A DNA stretch of 64,000 nt from Fragilariopsis cylindrus CCMP1102. Its lineage: Eukaryota > Bacillariophyta > Bacillariophyceae > Bacillariales > Bacillariaceae. The stretch covers positions 186,001 to 250,000 of the forward strand of contig FMBT01000299.1 of assembly GCA_900095095.1 (NCBI GenBank), in the 5' to 3' direction. A program made the translations under genes and the position numbers. The notes below the pieces were generated by a model. It was not told the DNA's origin. It did not search any database and saw only the letters and a list, made by a program, of their open reading frames with translations. This document shows, one piece after another, positions 1 through 14,429 of this stretch. Numbering within the stretch: position 1 is the first letter of the stretch; each line of letters opens with the position of its first letter.

Positions 1-50
1 GTTTCAATTTTCTCTTTGTGCGTTAAATAATACTTAGATTTGTTGCTCAG

Positions 51-3000
51 GTTGCAGGTAAAATTCAAGGTTTACTCGATGGAGACCTTGGAGATCTTGG
101 AGCAGCATCACTCACAGAACGGCAAGTATTGGACATACTCAATTTAGGTATACACGATACAGTAAAGGTCTTTGAAAAAGAAAATATGAACACTGCCATA
201 GAAAGTCGAACAAAACGACAGAAACTTTCCAGTCAGGCACTTTGGCGCCCATTGGAGACTCGTCAACAGCTTCATTTAGAATTGATAGCGAGACTACTAG
301 CATGTGCACAACGTCTTTACATGGCACGCGAGGGATGGGTTGCTCTAGACAGACCAGATGATACATTGGAAGAATTTTGGAAGATACGTGGTCCGAACAA
401 CGATGGAGATTGGGTAGATCCTAAACCACCTGAAGTCGAAAAGGTATCTATTCAGGTTCTTGCAGAATGTCCATGGATGAGCTTGATACTACGGAACATA
501 ATTCCGTCAAATGATTGTGCTATACCTAGTAAACCAGATATTTCTGGTGCGATTACTCCTATCCAAAATCCGTTATACTCAGTATTGAAATTGCTGGAAA
601 AGGAGGAATATTCGCGCGCTTCTCCAATACCTTATCTAGCTATTATTGGAGCTTGTGCTGAACTGTTTCCAGCAGGGGAATGTTGGACATCAAGTACCAC
701 GGAAAATTGGCATTGCTTTACACCAAAGGATAAGCTCAGAGATGAAGTCATATATAGCCACGGATCGAGCCCATTCGACTTGACAGTTCTACTATCGATT
801 CTTTTGAAACTTCTTGCACAACACGGGTCACCTGAAGGTGACCCCCGGGCTCAGTATTGGATCCTGCTGACTTTGACAAAGCTTACAGAGACTACAGCTG
901 TGATGTTTCAGAATTCAGAGAGTAATCCTCGTGATCTTCTCTATCTAAGCACAGAGTGGAGAATGATTTGGAAAACTCTATTGCGACCCGATCTTCGATA
1001 CGTTTCCTACGCCAATTTCTTGGGGGAGAATTCGCTGGGTGAAATTCTTGTCACCCTCTTGACAGAGATAGTTTCACGGGGATGCACACAGTTATTACAA
1101 ACGAATCCTAATGCGATTGGATGTAGACAGTCTTCTTTTGTTTACGATAATCAGAATCAAATTTGGAGTTTCCTGGTACTCAAACCTACGATATTTGGAG
1201 CAGATAGATCAAGAGCTCATTTTGAATTAATTTCATCGATATCACAGCTTGCAGGGCTATCAGACGAAAAATCTATCCGTCGTGATCTCTTTCGTCTATC
1301 CCTTACTTGTATGGAGGAAGCATTCAAGAAACGGACACATTCGACTCTAGAATATTCTTGCAAACAGGAACTTATCAGGGCTATTGCATCTTGCATCCTT
1401 GGCCTGGTTACTGGGAAGGCACTTTCCTTATCGAGATTGTCATCGACTGACTCTCGGTTTCTTATAACAAGGGGGACCGACGAGTGCTTGTCTATGCAAC
1501 AGACTGATGATGGTACACACAGGATGGAATCAGAAAATATAAGTGAGATCTGCTTGAAGCTTCTTTGGGGCTGTAACGAAAATATTAGGCGAGATCCGAT
1601 TTTATCACTCGTCGCTTTGTATAGATCCAAGTTGGATCCACCCTCTTTAGTAGCCAAGAGACTTCGTGAACGCCTGAAGGAGAAAGAAACCATAAACGAA
1701 AATCACGCCTCTGACTTCATTTCTGAGGCCGAATCAGAAGAGTTACGGAAAATTGCTTTTGTCTTCCTGGACTCGGTAGCTCCCGTCGATTCAAACAAAA
1801 ACATCGAACTGCAAAAAAGCTCCCACCGTTTAAATTCATCAAAATCTGGAGGGATTAAACTAATGTTGAGCCTTTTGATGACCCGCACAAGCACTGACAC
1901 GGGTGCTCTCGATGATATTCATGATATTTTAACTTTCTTCGTCAATTCCATTTCTGAACTCGCTCGAGTCCGTTTCGAACCCGATGAATACCTCGAAATA
2001 TCTTGTGACTTGCACCAGATTATGCAGGCTTTGGTAGAGATACGCTCTCGCCATCCATCTGCCGTAGATTTGTTTCGGATGACAGCATCAGTTGCTGAAT
2101 GCCAATCTATGATGAAGCGATATGCGGATGATTTGAATAGCGGTAATTCGGAACTGGCATCATCAAGTGAGCAGGACGTTAACAAAAACGCAAATTCATC
2201 ACACAATATTGGTTTTGATGACGATGATTCTAATTCTGATCCTGATTCTTCGGCTGCTCGTGATAACTCTGGAGATAATTTGCATGGCCAAAAGAAGCGT
2301 AGTGCATCAGGAATTCGTGACCACAATAGGCACAGTAATAAACGTCGAAGGACACAGTCTCTTCTTTTTACTCCACCCAATCATCAATGTGCAAAAGCTG
2401 TCGGGTCCTTGCTATTAGCAATGGATCCCTCAGCCTCAAATTGTAGGCTTGTGTGCGAGTCATTACTTGGGACCGGGCTCGATGTTAAGCCAGAAAACAT
2501 CCAAGGGGACATGGATCTTCGATTAGGTGTTACCTGTATCGATTTCTTGGGCATGAAAGAAGTGTTGTTAAATAATTTGGCAAAGCAAAAGTTACTTGGT
2601 ATCAACGAGACCGACGAACTCTCTCCTGTTGAGATGATATGTAGAGCGATCGAGCTTCTCAGGACATGCGCAGAGCCCTCCTCTCAGTTATATATGTACG
2701 GAATTCAAGATTGTGCAAAAGTTGCAGTAGAGAAAATTAAGTTAGGATTGAGTCTAACTGATGAAGAAGCAGCATTCATAATTAAATTGATGAGTGACAA
2801 TGAGGGGATGCGTAGTCGACCTTCTTTGCGAGCACAAAGAATCGAAGCTGCCACGTTCGCATTTGAAAATGGAAGCGATGATTTCCATCGTCTTTTCGAT
2901 AAATTCTTTGCTAATTCAATCGTAAAAGTTGCGTTTGACGATGACAGTCTTGTGGTGAGACGACTCGCATGCATTGCAGCTGGGGTAGCTTCGTCCAAGC

Positions 3001-6000
3001 TCGATGAACAGCGTATAATCAACTTCGTTGACAATCTTACTGCTCCCATAACCGGCGTCTCAAATGTGCAAGGTGTCATTGACACCTTCACCAATTGGTA
3101 CGTAAAAAGCGGATTATCAAGTACTGAAGAACAAGACAGATTGGATGTTGAAGCTAGAGATAGCTTAGAAGTAATGGAGTCGGATTCGATTTTCGCGAAG
3201 ACTCTTCTTGCTGGGTCAACGTTAGATATGACGACATTCCAGAAGATATTGCATGAACTTTTGGAGATTCCTGTGAATAGACCGGGCCTGGAATTTATGT
3301 GTTATCGTGCATTAGAGAGGGTAGCTTGTATGAGAGGCTATCCTAATGTGCAAGAGTTAGTGGATATTGAAACTGAAGGAATCTTGGTAATTTGGCTCAA
3401 GAGAATCGAAGAAAAGAAAATCGGTCCTCACAACGCAGTTTTCGCGCTATGTTTAACATCACCTACGTCTGTTTGGTATTTTATGTTGTATGGACAATAT
3501 AATTACATCTATCAGAATCAATTTTCTCCGGAGCCAAATGATGAGAGTACCGATTTTCGAAAGAAATCTGCAGATCATTTTGTATGTCGATATCTAGGTT
3601 TCATCACCCCCTTTGCTTTACTAAGGTCCCATAATGTTATTAGCAAATATCAAAGCTCTGACTCAATTATTGAGTACCTTTCTGAGGACCCAGGATTCAA
3701 GATGATTCTATTGTTTTTGAATGGAGGGAACGACGACGAGATCGACGGTAATTCCATCGTTAAATTACTACGGCATCATGTAGTTGACATTCAAGCGACC
3801 ATTCTCCCATTACTTCACTCAGATGATATTTCCGAAAAAACGACTGGGCAAAATGTTCTTCAGATTCTGGTCGAAGTTCTCTCTTCGGATACGGTTGAAT
3901 CGAAAACAAATAGAAGATTAGCCGCACTTATTCACCGGGTCATTCATCTTCTTGGCAAGGCGGAAACTTTTTGTGAAACCATCCCAACTTCGGAAATTCC
4001 ATACTACAAAGCTATCACGCATCGTATGGATACAGCAAATACGACACAAAAAAGAGCAGGAGACAATTTCATTCGCGTTGGTACCAGCCTAACTGAGCAA
4101 ACCATTTATGCTTGTAGTGAACTTGATAAGTCTAAACTTAAAAAACATCAAAACAATGCTTGGTCCCGTTTGACGCTATTGGGACAGTTTCTTATCGGTC
4201 AGTTAAGATGCGGGGGTGGTAAACAAATTCAATTAGCTTTCTTCCTACACAAACTGAAAGAGATTGCTTTGAAGCCTTCATTCAATGGTCTTCGACCCAA
4301 AGTTCTCGTACTGATACACGAAGTACTGAGAGAATCTCTTCAACTGAACAAAACCGAATTGAAAACTGAAGTATCCTCAATAACAAAGATCCTCCTAGAA
4401 ATTTGTTTCCATATTCACGAAGAAAGTCAACAACATCTTCTCCAGAGATGTCGCCGAAATTTGAAGAACCGTGGATTTGATCTACGAAGAAGCTGCGGAG
4501 TTCATTTGGGTACCGATGGGGGATCACATGAATTGCACATACAAACAACTGATAACCTATTTAATGACCTTAACTTAAAACAAGAGATTGAAACTTGTTT
4601 AGCGAGGCAATTGGAACACGAGTGTCTCCTCCATACATATGATATAATTCATTGGATCAAAGAGAATAGAGAATCAATGGGATTAAACTTGCATATATTT
4701 GCGAGCCTTTCAAGTACCTTCGAGGTTAACAGTTCCGATCTGAAGATCTTGAGTGGATTGAATGAGAGATACGCTGCTCAAGATCTTACACAAGGTCTTG
4801 ACGTGTACGAAAGCGACGGACTGCTGCACCAGTGTGTCATCGGATTGAAGTCTCTAACGTCGAGAGCACATTTTCTGACCAGAGAAAACAATTTTGGCAG
4901 CAGTAATTCAAAGGTTCCTTCCAATACAAATACTAGCTTTGAAGAACGTTTGTTGTGCGCAGAATTATCGCAGCTAGAAAACGTGTTGGGTGAAACTCGG
5001 ATGGAAGAGGTATCTTGTGCAGATTTCAAATCTCTGTACAACGATCTTTGTCGTATTTGCTCAACATCGTGTTCCCTAAAAGTAAAATTTGCCTCCAGTC
5101 GATGTATGGCTTTGCTTCAGCCGAGTGCAATAGTTGATGCTTCTGGTATGAGCAGCAGAGACACGTCATCGCTGAATTTCAATGACGATGGGTTGCTGTT
5201 GGATTTACAGGCCAAATGCATTGATTGTTTAGCAGAGTGTTTGAAGTCATCGGAAACCGATATTTCAATGGCGGCGGTAAACACTCTTGAGGCTTTGCTC
5301 TCTAATCAAGCTGGTAGAAATGTAAGCGATAAGGTTGCTACTACGAGTAGCTCTCTTATAAACCCGTTTATATCCAAGGGACGGAGTGGTCGAGTCAATA
5401 CAACTAAACTTTCTGACAATGAAATAAAATTACTAATAGACAGGGTTGGAGTAAAATGCGACAACAACTCAAACGAAATGAGTATGTGGTGCTGGAATAG
5501 AAAGCTTTGGGCCTTCGACGATAGTGGATCACCTCAATTTGAACTTTGGATACGACATGTGACAGCAGCAATTATTGTTTGCTGTTTTGATTCTCGAGGA
5601 AAGAAAGTCTCAAACGGTAAAACTGCTGAAGACTGCGAACGTTCTTTCTTTTGGCACTGTCAAAGAATGGCCTACTTAGATCATGGGTTTGCATCTACTG
5701 TCTTTCCTGCACTTATTATGGCTCTCTTGAACCGCGAAGATAGAAATGACTCTTCAGAAGAAGGGATCAATGATATAAATAGCTTGATCACGAATTCTTT
5801 TGAGTCTGTACTATGTCTTGATATTTCCTTCGAAAAATCGCCTAATAGTGCAGTGAAGGCAATTTCAATAATTGTCGATACTCTAAATGTGCTACGAAGA
5901 TTTTCACAGGACAAATTTATGTCCTCGAAGCATACACAAAACAACAGAAAGATTAAGAAAGGAGACAAAGGCGAAAACAATGTCGAGCTACAACCTCCGG

Positions 6001-9000
6001 TTCCATGGGAGGGACTTTCTTTTGGCGTCATTCTACATCTGGATGGTATCATTGTTGCGGAGGCATGCATGAAAGTGCAACGTTTTGCCTCCGCGCTCTT
6101 CTTTCTTGATATGTATTTCAACTCCCAATTCGGTAAATCAGGAGGTTTATTTGAGGAACTGAATAACACAGCATCTTGCTCGGACGTTATTGGAAATTTC
6201 AATGGTAGCCGAGATATAAGTGGACTTCATGTTCCTTCAAAAATGCAAGATTCGGATGAAGGTGACCTAAAATCGGCAGCACTGAGAGCGATATCTATGA
6301 CTAGCAGATGCTATAAAAAGCTTAACGAAGCTGAATTAAAGTATGCTGAAATATGCAGTTGTCGTCTCTCAATTTTATGGACAGATCTAATAATTTGACT
6401 TTTGAACTTGATAAATTGAGATGCATTTCGTCGCTAGATACACTGCAGGTGCTGAGTTTCCAATCAAGTCAGACGAATGTACCCGATCATCAATTATCTC
6501 TCAATACGGTCGAATCTATGGAGAATCTTGGTTTGGGAGGCCTGGTAACTACTTACATAGAGGGTATTCTCATAAAGAATAACAAATTGAAGGAAATGAC
6601 CAATGTGGAGAATTTGAGAGAGAAGTGGTTCGAAAATAATCTAGAGACTCAAAATTGGGATGTGGCAATCGGAGGAATTGCAAGTGACATGAACCGCGTG
6701 CCTGTTTTGACGGCTCAGGTATTAGGAGAACCATCGAATGTTGTCTCTTCTGATTCAAAACCAGGTTTTTTCGAGTCTTTGTCGATGGCTTTAAATTCGT
6801 TCTCGAGTTCTGATACAAATAGTCTTGTGTTTTTTTCGAACCAAGCGCGCTCCTGCGTAGTTGATTCTCTTTCAAATATAGTAGGAGAACAGCTGTCGGC
6901 TTCAAGATTCATTCGGATTGTTGATAAGCTACGAGCTTTGAAAGAGGTGGATAGATTAGTTGACGGGGATATTGATTTGTCCAAATTCGACTTCGATGAA
7001 GTGGGGATGTTGGAAGTTTCATCGAAAATGCGACAGATAACTTTGACGTCACTTGCTTTTAAAAATCCGGAAAACCCGATAGTTCTAGATGCTCTCAAAT
7101 TTCACCTTTGGGAAACTTGTGACAGTGCCGTAAATAGAGGTCGTCCTCATGTTGCCGAAAGCGCATTATCAAAGCTAAGATACTTGTCGAACTTATGGAA
7201 CGCAGGAGATTCGCACATCGATGCTTCTGATGACATTTTGCGCATACGGCTTGAGGAAGCAAAACTAATGGAATGTCGTGGGGATTTTAACGGTGCTATT
7301 CAAAGGACGAAGCAATTGATCCGTCATCTCAATCACGAAGAGGACTCAGAGGATCACAAGAAGTGTCTTCTTACTGATGCACAAATGCTTTGTGGTTCTT
7401 GGATGACAAAATACAAGACCCAACAGGCTCGAGTAATTCTTGAAAGCTACCTACATCCTGCTGCTGATCGCGCTAAATGTATCTTCGAAGCCGATGACGC
7501 AAAAGTAAATACCGAGAGAGCAACCAAAGCTTCTTTAGAGCTCGGTCATGTAGTTGCTAATTTATATGATGATTTGTCATCGCGAATGCTAAGCATGGAG
7601 TGGAAAGAAACAGAAGTAAGGCTTCAACAGCAGGATCAACAATTCTTGGATTCAAAAGAACATTGCCGCGAGCTTAAAGCGAAGCACGATAGACTAAAGA
7701 AAGGTACCACGCAAAAGATGGAAACGCTGCAAGAATTAACAGAAATGGAAAACCACCAAAGATCGTTGGAAAGAGAGAACGAAAAATTGAGGAAAGAACG
7801 TGACGGAATTCAAAGTTCAGTTCCATTGTATCTCAATCATGCATTGAAAGCATTTTTATCAGCCCTTACCATGGCGGGCACAGATACAAAGGATTTATCA
7901 AGTGATATGTTTCGCATGATATCACTTTGGTTCTCGTCTCAAAACGATGCCAGAAATGATGCTAACGCGAACGACGTGATGAGAAAGGGATTATGCCAAA
8001 TTCCATCATACCGATTTGTTCCCTTAACAAATCAACTGTTTTCTCGGATCGAAAGCGGCGACGTTAGAAACGACCAAAAGTTTCAGATAGCGCTGCATAG
8101 ATTGATATTCAGGATGTGCAATGACCATCCATATCATTGTTTGGTTCCGCTTATCGCACTAACAAATGGTAAAAGCCTTAAAAGTGCTGTTGGAGGGCGG
8201 ATCTCGACTTACCTTGAAAACACTGGGAATTCAAAAATCATAGGTGCAAAAAAAATTATGACAAACTTGGTGAAAGTGAAAAGCAGTATGTCAGGGACCT
8301 ACTAGAAAGTTATGTGATTCTTACCTCTACCTATAATGACCTTGCCCATGCTTCAACGAAGAAATTCCAAGGATCTGCCAAGAAAAAGAAGATCAAATTT
8401 TCGGAAATATTCAAAGCCTCCTCTAAGAAATCCCTCGATCGTTGTTTGAATAGACTTGCGGGTATCCCTTGTATCATCACCTCCCCACCAATGATCCAAC
8501 CTGATAAAGATTATGGAGACGGGAAGGAAGATCCTACCGGAGGGGAGAGGATAGCAAGCTTCGAATCTGACTTTGCTATTACGGAGTCTGGAGTACACAG
8601 ACCTAAAATTGTAGTGTGTATTGGTTCAAAGGGGGGCTCGTATCGTCAGCTTGTCAAGGGCGAGGACGACATAAGACAAGACGCGATTATGAGTCAAGTG
8701 TTTACTTACGTAAACAACTTAATGAAAACGAGAAAGACCGATAATGTCACTTCGGAAGATTCAGGTAGCTCCAAAGCTGTAAAAAGACGCACTCGTCACA
8801 ATTTAAAAATGGTTACATACAATATTCTTCCTTTGAGTCCGTCCAGCGGGGTAAGTCAGAACGCGTAATATGACTTTTGGCTCCCTCCACTTACGTATCT
8901 TGCATATGCATTACTCACTGGGTACGTTTTTTTGTCGCTTTTCCTCTCTTCAATAGGTCTTGGAGTGGGTTGAAGGAACCCTACCCATTAACGATTTCGT

Positions 9001-9927
9001 GAATGACTCCGGCTCTAAACGGACTGGGGCGCACTCTAGGTATTATCCCGACGAATGGTCCTATCGAATCTGTCGTTCTACCTTAGAGGGCAGTCCTCCA
9101 GATAAGAAAAGGCAATCTTTTGACGAGATATGCGCTCGATTCTCGCCATCATTCCGTTTCTTCTTTCTAGAACGATTCGGTTGTATGGAATCGTGGCATA
9201 TCGCAAAAATGAACTTTACTCGTTCAGTTGCTGTTAGTAGTATCGTGGGGCATATCCTTGGAATTGGTGATCGCCATCTGGGCAATATTCTCATTCATCA
9301 AGGAACAGGTGAAGTTGTTCATATTGATTTTGGGATCGTTTTCGAACAAGGAAAGGTACGCATAACACCTACTTTTCTTGCTTCTGATTTCTTACTCATA
9401 TTTCGTTGTGAATCTAACAGTTTGTTCGGTTCTTTTTCCTTCTTTTCCTTATTCAGCTACTCCCAATTCCAGAGCAGGTCCCTTTTCGTTTGACGAGAAA
9501 TATTATCGATGGAATGGGTCCATGCGGAACCGAAGGATTATTTGTGAAGGTTGCCGAAGAAACGATGTCAATGCTGCGCGACAACAGTCGAGAGCTGCTC
9601 ACAATTTTATCCGCAGTAGTAGCTGATCCTCTGTACAAATGGAATATGAATCCGCTTGAGGCTCGACGACGTCAAGCTGAAAAAGGCGAAGATAAGGGAT
9701 ACAAGTTGAAGGACAGAGGGGATGGTTCAACAAGTACAAGTGACGAAAAATCTCAGTCGGAAGCTATTAAGACCATCAGCAAAATCAAGGAAAAGCTACA
9801 GGGGTACGAAGATTCTACATCTGGTGAGCAGCAAGGTGTTGAAGGTCAGGTTCAACTTTTGATCAACTCTGCTCGTGACCCTGATAACTTATGCACTATG
9901 TTTACTGGCTGGGGTTCATGGGTATAA
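51..9927 (+). CDS. ATM: ATM/Tel1-type PI3K-related protein kinase, 5' end missing
   Basis: Phosphatidylinositol-3-kinase-related Ser/Thr kinase, the nuclear sensor of DNA double-strand breaks. Bases 1-50 look like the tail of an intron (stops, then ...ctcag), so the first visible exon opens at 51 and the true start lies upstream. A HEAT-like region of about 2,000 residues is followed by a FAT domain (from about 6300), the kinase and a short FATC ending in GWGSWV. Kinase motifs seen: QLVKGEDDIRQD at about 8650, catalytic loop GDRHLGN at about 9265, and HIDFG at about 9318. Order and spacing match ATM, not ATR, DNA-PK or TOR. Clear introns: 8851-8956 and 9356-9456. The frame changes twice more. 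One change lies at 6350-6398, where a 44-nt GT-AG intron 6341-6384 would fix it. The other is in an A8 run at 8248-8255, where one added A restores the reading. The visible part is about 3,150 residues, already about the length of human ATM. Confidence 0.93.
8248..8255 (+). other. Single-base frameshift in ATM (A8 homopolymer)
   Basis: Upstream the FAT region reads to ...IIGAKK. Downstream, one frame back, it resumes as YDKLGESEKQYVRDLLESY, a good FAT/kinase-linker sequence. Nine A instead of eight joins both. No GT-AG intron of the right length fits here. Confidence 0.75.
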
Positions 9928-10186
9928 TAGTTAGGTTGAAAGTTATGTTTGATGTTGAGGAATAATTTTAAACACGCCTTAAATTGGCGCTATCGTAATC
10001 GTAATATTGCACCGACAGACAGTTCGTCATTTTTATGTACTACACGAAAACTTGTTGCCATCATAATAGGTCCTATATTAATGTGATTAGCGTTTGGCAA
10101 CTTGGGGTTCTCATCACGCCCCCAAGCAAAGCAAAATTGAATGTTGTGGCAAAGAAATTGGAAGATACCAAGAAGTAGATTGCAGT

Positions 10187-12760
10187 TCATATCCACATTA
10201 GGTCCTTCTCAGCAGTGCTTTCACCACTGTATTTGACCTCGATTTCACCACTGTCAATATTCTCAATCGTCTCGTAGTTGCTTATTGGGTTGACGTGACT
10301 ATACCGTTCATTCAAAATCATAGCTTCCTTTGTAGTAGGTGCATAACCATCAGATCGATTTCGACGGTGCTTCATTTTCCTTTTCGTGACGACCTCATCT
10401 GTACACAGATTAAGCAAGGCCAGAACTGATACTCGATTTTCATGCTTTAGTCTCTTCGTAATATCCTCTGGTAGACTTCCCTGGTGGTTACGCGCCAATA
10501 CTGCTTTTGGGTAAGCTTTGAGTATGGCTTCAACAACAGCTGATGATGTCCCAGAGAAACAGGCGGAATGGATGGGTAGATTGCCGAGCTCATCTTGAGT
10601 TTTGCAAGCATTACGATCTGTCAGTAATATATCTACTACATCCTTTTTTGCATACCATGTGCAAGCTATATGCAGTGGCAAACCTCCTCCCGGCATCGTC
10701 CTTTTCGCGACGGCTTCAGGGCATAGTCTGATCAATGTTTCTATAAACGGCTTTGGAGGACGTCGTTCGCATGCATAGTGCAGTGGAGTGAAATTAATAG
10801 TGGATGTAAATCCACCACGCGTGATTACCTTCAGATTTAAATTTGATTCAGTTGGATTTGTTTTAAGGCGTTGCGCTGCCGCCTCCCAACTCTTATTTCG
10901 AATCAAAGTAGGTAAATCGTTAACAACAGGAGATAAAACTTCCTTTCCTTTGGCTTGCGGTCCATTATTTGTTCGGGGTCTACCATATTGTCCATTTCGA
11001 CTGTCATCATAGTAAGGTGAATTGTCCAAAAAAAGATCGTCGTCGCTATCATCATCGTCGTGCATCGTGTCTTCCATACTGGCAAGAGTTTCGTCGATAT
11101 CAACAATATTATGCTTCGCATCGTGTGATGACGGCGGATTTTGACGTGCCTGATGAAATAGAACTCCTTCGGGTCGTTCCCAATAAGTAGGATGCTTTCG
11201 TAATGCTCTTACTAAGGCTGGCTGATGTGGTCTTCCATTTTCACCAGCCATGCATAACGCTTCTTCGAGTGGCGTTCGCTCCCAACGATTTCTTCCGAAA
11301 GTAGCATCGGGATATTGTTTAAGCATAGTAATAACGACGTTAGGGTGAGAAATCCCCCAATGAGCACAAAGATGTAAAGGTAAGAAACCATCTGTGTTTC
11401 GATGCCTTGTCGCCGCTGGATATGCAGTGACTAGCGTTGTTATCACCCGAGGTGTAGCGCGTCCTGCCGCAGCTGTATGGAGTGCTAGACGTTTTCCCTC
11501 CGATTCCATACGAATTCCTCTAGGATATGCATCGAGTAGAGAGTTTAGCACCTTCAATGCATAATCTTCTCGTTTTTCGCTGATAAAGACGTGACTTCCT
11601 ATCGATACGGATTGAACTCTTTTTTGTTGCTGCTGCTGTTGTTGTGGCGATCCCGCTGCTGAGATCTGCGAAGCAATGGATGATTCTGTCTGAATCGAAA
11701 GATGAGAACGTTGTCGTCCTGAAAGTTGCTGCTGCTGATTGTATTCATTGTGATATAAAGATTGGATTCCTGCACAGTTTTCCTCGGCGATGGCTGCCGA
11801 CATTGTTGTACGCATAGTATCTACAGTCGATTCAGAAGCACATCGGTGATAATTTGTAACAGCTGCTGGTTTCGATATTGTAGCTGATGTTCTATCGGTA
11901 AATGCTTTGTCGTCAAAATTTTGTGTGGTGATAGTGGCAGTGGCACTCGCGGGAGAAGGAAGCGCTGACGACAATGAATAAGTTGAAAAAGTCGAGTTGG
12001 CTGGCGACAATGCAGCAGCAGCAGCGGCGGCATCATTATTTTGGGAAGCGGAATTATGATTTGTATTGGAGGTTCGTATACAAGATGCAAATGCAGCCAG
12101 ATGTAACGGTAAACAACCGTGTCGTGTTTCTCTCATTCCACAGGCGTCGGGATAAATTTCAACTAATAGGAGAATAAAACGACAAACTTCAATGAATGGA
12201 TCGACTTCGACGATCCCATTTATTATACCACATCCTCCATTACTCGCACTTGTCCGAAGCTTTCCATAAGTAAATTCAAACGAGCAAATACAAAGGACAG
12301 CATCATTTTTGAGATATCATGTCGTGTTACATATAACATAAGATATATGTGAAATATTGAGAAGTGAGAAACGAATAGAATAAAGATATGATATGATATA
12401 ATCATTTCGACCAGACAGAAGACCTCTCGTTGCAGCAGTAAGTGTCATCGTATATATTATACATACCTTGAAACAGGCATGATGTAGCGCTAGTCTTTTC
12501 GTAGTTGTCAATTTTTGTTGATTCCCTATAGATGATTTAATTTTGATTGACGCCCACGTTCTAACTTCACGAGGATATTTTTTTGCTCTCTCCGCGGCAC
12601 GTTGGAAGTTTCCAGCTTCTATATAGAGAAAGAGAGGAGGGAGGCCATTCTTGCTGCTGCGACGACGAGAACTGCTATCCTTTGTTGAATTCTCAATCCG
12701 ATTTCGATGAAGACTACACTCATCATCCTGATGTTTTTGTTTTCCTGCTCCTTCTTCCAT
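10187..12760 (-). CDS. Ankyrin-repeat protein
   Basis: Two exons on the minus strand. Exon 1 runs from the ATG at 12760 to the donor at about 12466. Exon 2 begins near 12259 and ends at 10187. The protein is about 770 residues. At least six ankyrin-type helices carry the typical LPLHLA / LALHTA / TPLHYA / LPIHSA cores: one near the start of exon 2 (about 12110), two at about 11500-11350, and three or more at about 10790-10450. Between them is a long Ser/Thr/Gln/Asp-rich linker including short poly-Q (about 11620-11645) and an acidic patch (about 11040). Repeats with ...YP.A at the helix turn are typical of the large ankyrin families of diatoms. No catalytic domain or membrane segment is visible. 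The role is probably protein-protein interaction; the partner is unknown. It converges on the ATM gene with a 260-bp gap. Confidence 0.85.
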
Positions 12761-13931
12761 TATTATATTACTGTATTGAAAAATCCGTACTATTCATCCG
12801 TGTTCGGTTCCGCGGCGCTGTTTGTTCTATGGTTATGAAAAAATCAATGTACAATAAAATATACTAGCTACTTTTGGTTACAGTAAATTAACTTGTTGGC
12901 AGGGGTGATGCTTGTATAGCATTTGCAATAACATTTATTTGAGGCCGAAGAGTAGAGCAGTGACAATGTTGTCAAGTTCGTTGATTACACTGTTCCTGTG
13001 CTGAATGTTGTACAATTGTTGTACTACAGTAGTAGTAGCAGTTGTGTGTTGTGAAAACAAAACACAAAACTCAAAAACGACAAAGCATTTTTTTCCTACC
13101 ACGTATGAACTACTGTAGTACTAGTCGCGGTTGTTTTAGCAAAATAAAAAATTACTAGAATACCGTATACCCCCTCATACATCATTATAAAGACTGTATG
13201 TAGCTTACGTACTCTCTGTATGTACTACTTGTACCTCTTGTTACGACTGAGTTTGTTTCGCTTTAGATAGGTATTAATAATGTTTATAAATCATATGATA
13301 AAGATGATATGTTACATACCTTCATTATTTAGTAAGGCGGTAAATTATTTTCATTTTATTCCATCGCACGTACGGCGTTCAGTAACAGCTACTACTCCAA
13401 TAAAGCAAGTAGTAAAACTCTACAGTACTTACCTCCTTTACCTCTACTATTACATTGTTATTATCCAATTGAAGGTACGAATTCTTAATGAATGATTGTC
13501 ACCATGGTGACTATATGAAATGAAATTAGATCAACGTAGCAACGTAGTTGTTGTAACACTCTCGTTGACTATCGTAGACAGAGCAATGCTTAATTTCTGG
13601 CATGAGTAGAACTTCTGTAGATAATCATGAAGCGAATGAGCGATGATCGATAATCGATTTATTGTCAAGTTCCTCGAGACAATGTATACAATAGATCCCT
13701 TGATTACGTTAATCTATGATCTCCCGAACATAGACAGAACGATTGAATATCGATTACTACGTACTTGATGTTTCCTTACTCTGTCTATTATATGAATTAT
13801 TCTACCACAATATTTTGATTATTCAATTTTTTCTTACATTTTAAATTTGTTGCTGTTTTTAAATTTATCTATCTTATCTTTTTTTTTAATCCAAAGGAAA
13901 TAATAAATATATACACATAAAATTATCTAAG
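12761..13931. other. Intergenic region upstream of RPS11
   Basis: About 1.17 kb, very AT-rich, between the divergent ankyrin and RPS11 genes. No convincing coding sequence. It probably holds both promoters. The last 120 bases before the RPS11 ATG are T-rich then A-rich, as expected for a highly expressed gene's promoter and 5' UTR. Confidence 0.5.
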
Positions 13932-14429
13932 ATGGTTCGCATAGCAAAGGAATACTCAGAATGCGATCAAACTGAAAAGGCATACCAAAAGCAGGCTGCT
14001 GTTTTTATTGCCCGCAAGCGAGCTGTTGGTTCAGCCCGTCAAAAGCCTATGCGTTTCGTTAAGAATGTTGGACTTGGAATCAAGACACCTGATGCCGCCA
14101 TTGAGGGTAACTTTGTGGATAAGAAATGTCCATTCACTGGTAATGTTTCTATCCGTGGACGTATTCTTAACGGACAAGTTATTTCGACCAAGATGAAGCG
14201 AACAGTCATTGTACGAAGAGATTATTTACATTACATCAGTAAGTACCGTCGGTTCGAAAAGAGACACAAGAACATTGCAGCCCATTGCAGTCCTGCCTTC
14301 GCTGTTAAGGATGGAGATATTGTCACTATCGGTCAATGCCGTCCTCTTTCCAAAACTGTACGATTCAACGTTGTCGCACACGAACCACAACGTGCCAAGA
14401 CCGGTAAGAAGACATTCCGTGTCTTTTAA
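13932..14429 (+). CDS. RPS11: 40S ribosomal protein uS17 (RPS11)
   Basis: A single-exon gene for a 165-residue small-subunit ribosomal protein. The eukaryotic uS17 signature is continuous: [10 protein letters not shown] near the N-terminus, GLGIKTP, the hallmark [25 protein letters not shown] and [12 protein letters not shown] at the end of the OB-fold. Length matches the family (about 155-165). The ATG at 13932 gives the conserved N-terminus and follows a tight AT-rich leader. A polyadenylation-like AATAAA lies at about 14562. Frame is intact, so the local consensus is good. It converges on the channel gene downstream. Confidence 0.98.
   Translation: MVRIAKEYSECDQTEKAYQKQAAVFIARKRAVGSARQKPMRFVKNVGLGIKTPDAAIEGNFVDKKCPFTGNVSIRGRILNGQVISTKMKRTVIVRRDYLHYISKYRRFEKRHKNIAAHCSPAFAVKDGDIVTIGQCRPLSKTVRFNVVAHEPQRAKTGKKTFRVF

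Noticed and set aside
1217-6202. Several antisense open frames of 65-173 codons across the ATM gene
   Set aside because: They mirror codon structure of the long ATM exon and show no domain, start context or composition of their own.
13280-13495. 71-codon frame upstream of RPS11
   Set aside because: Tyr/Ile/Leu-rich composition expected from AT-rich DNA; no conserved feature.
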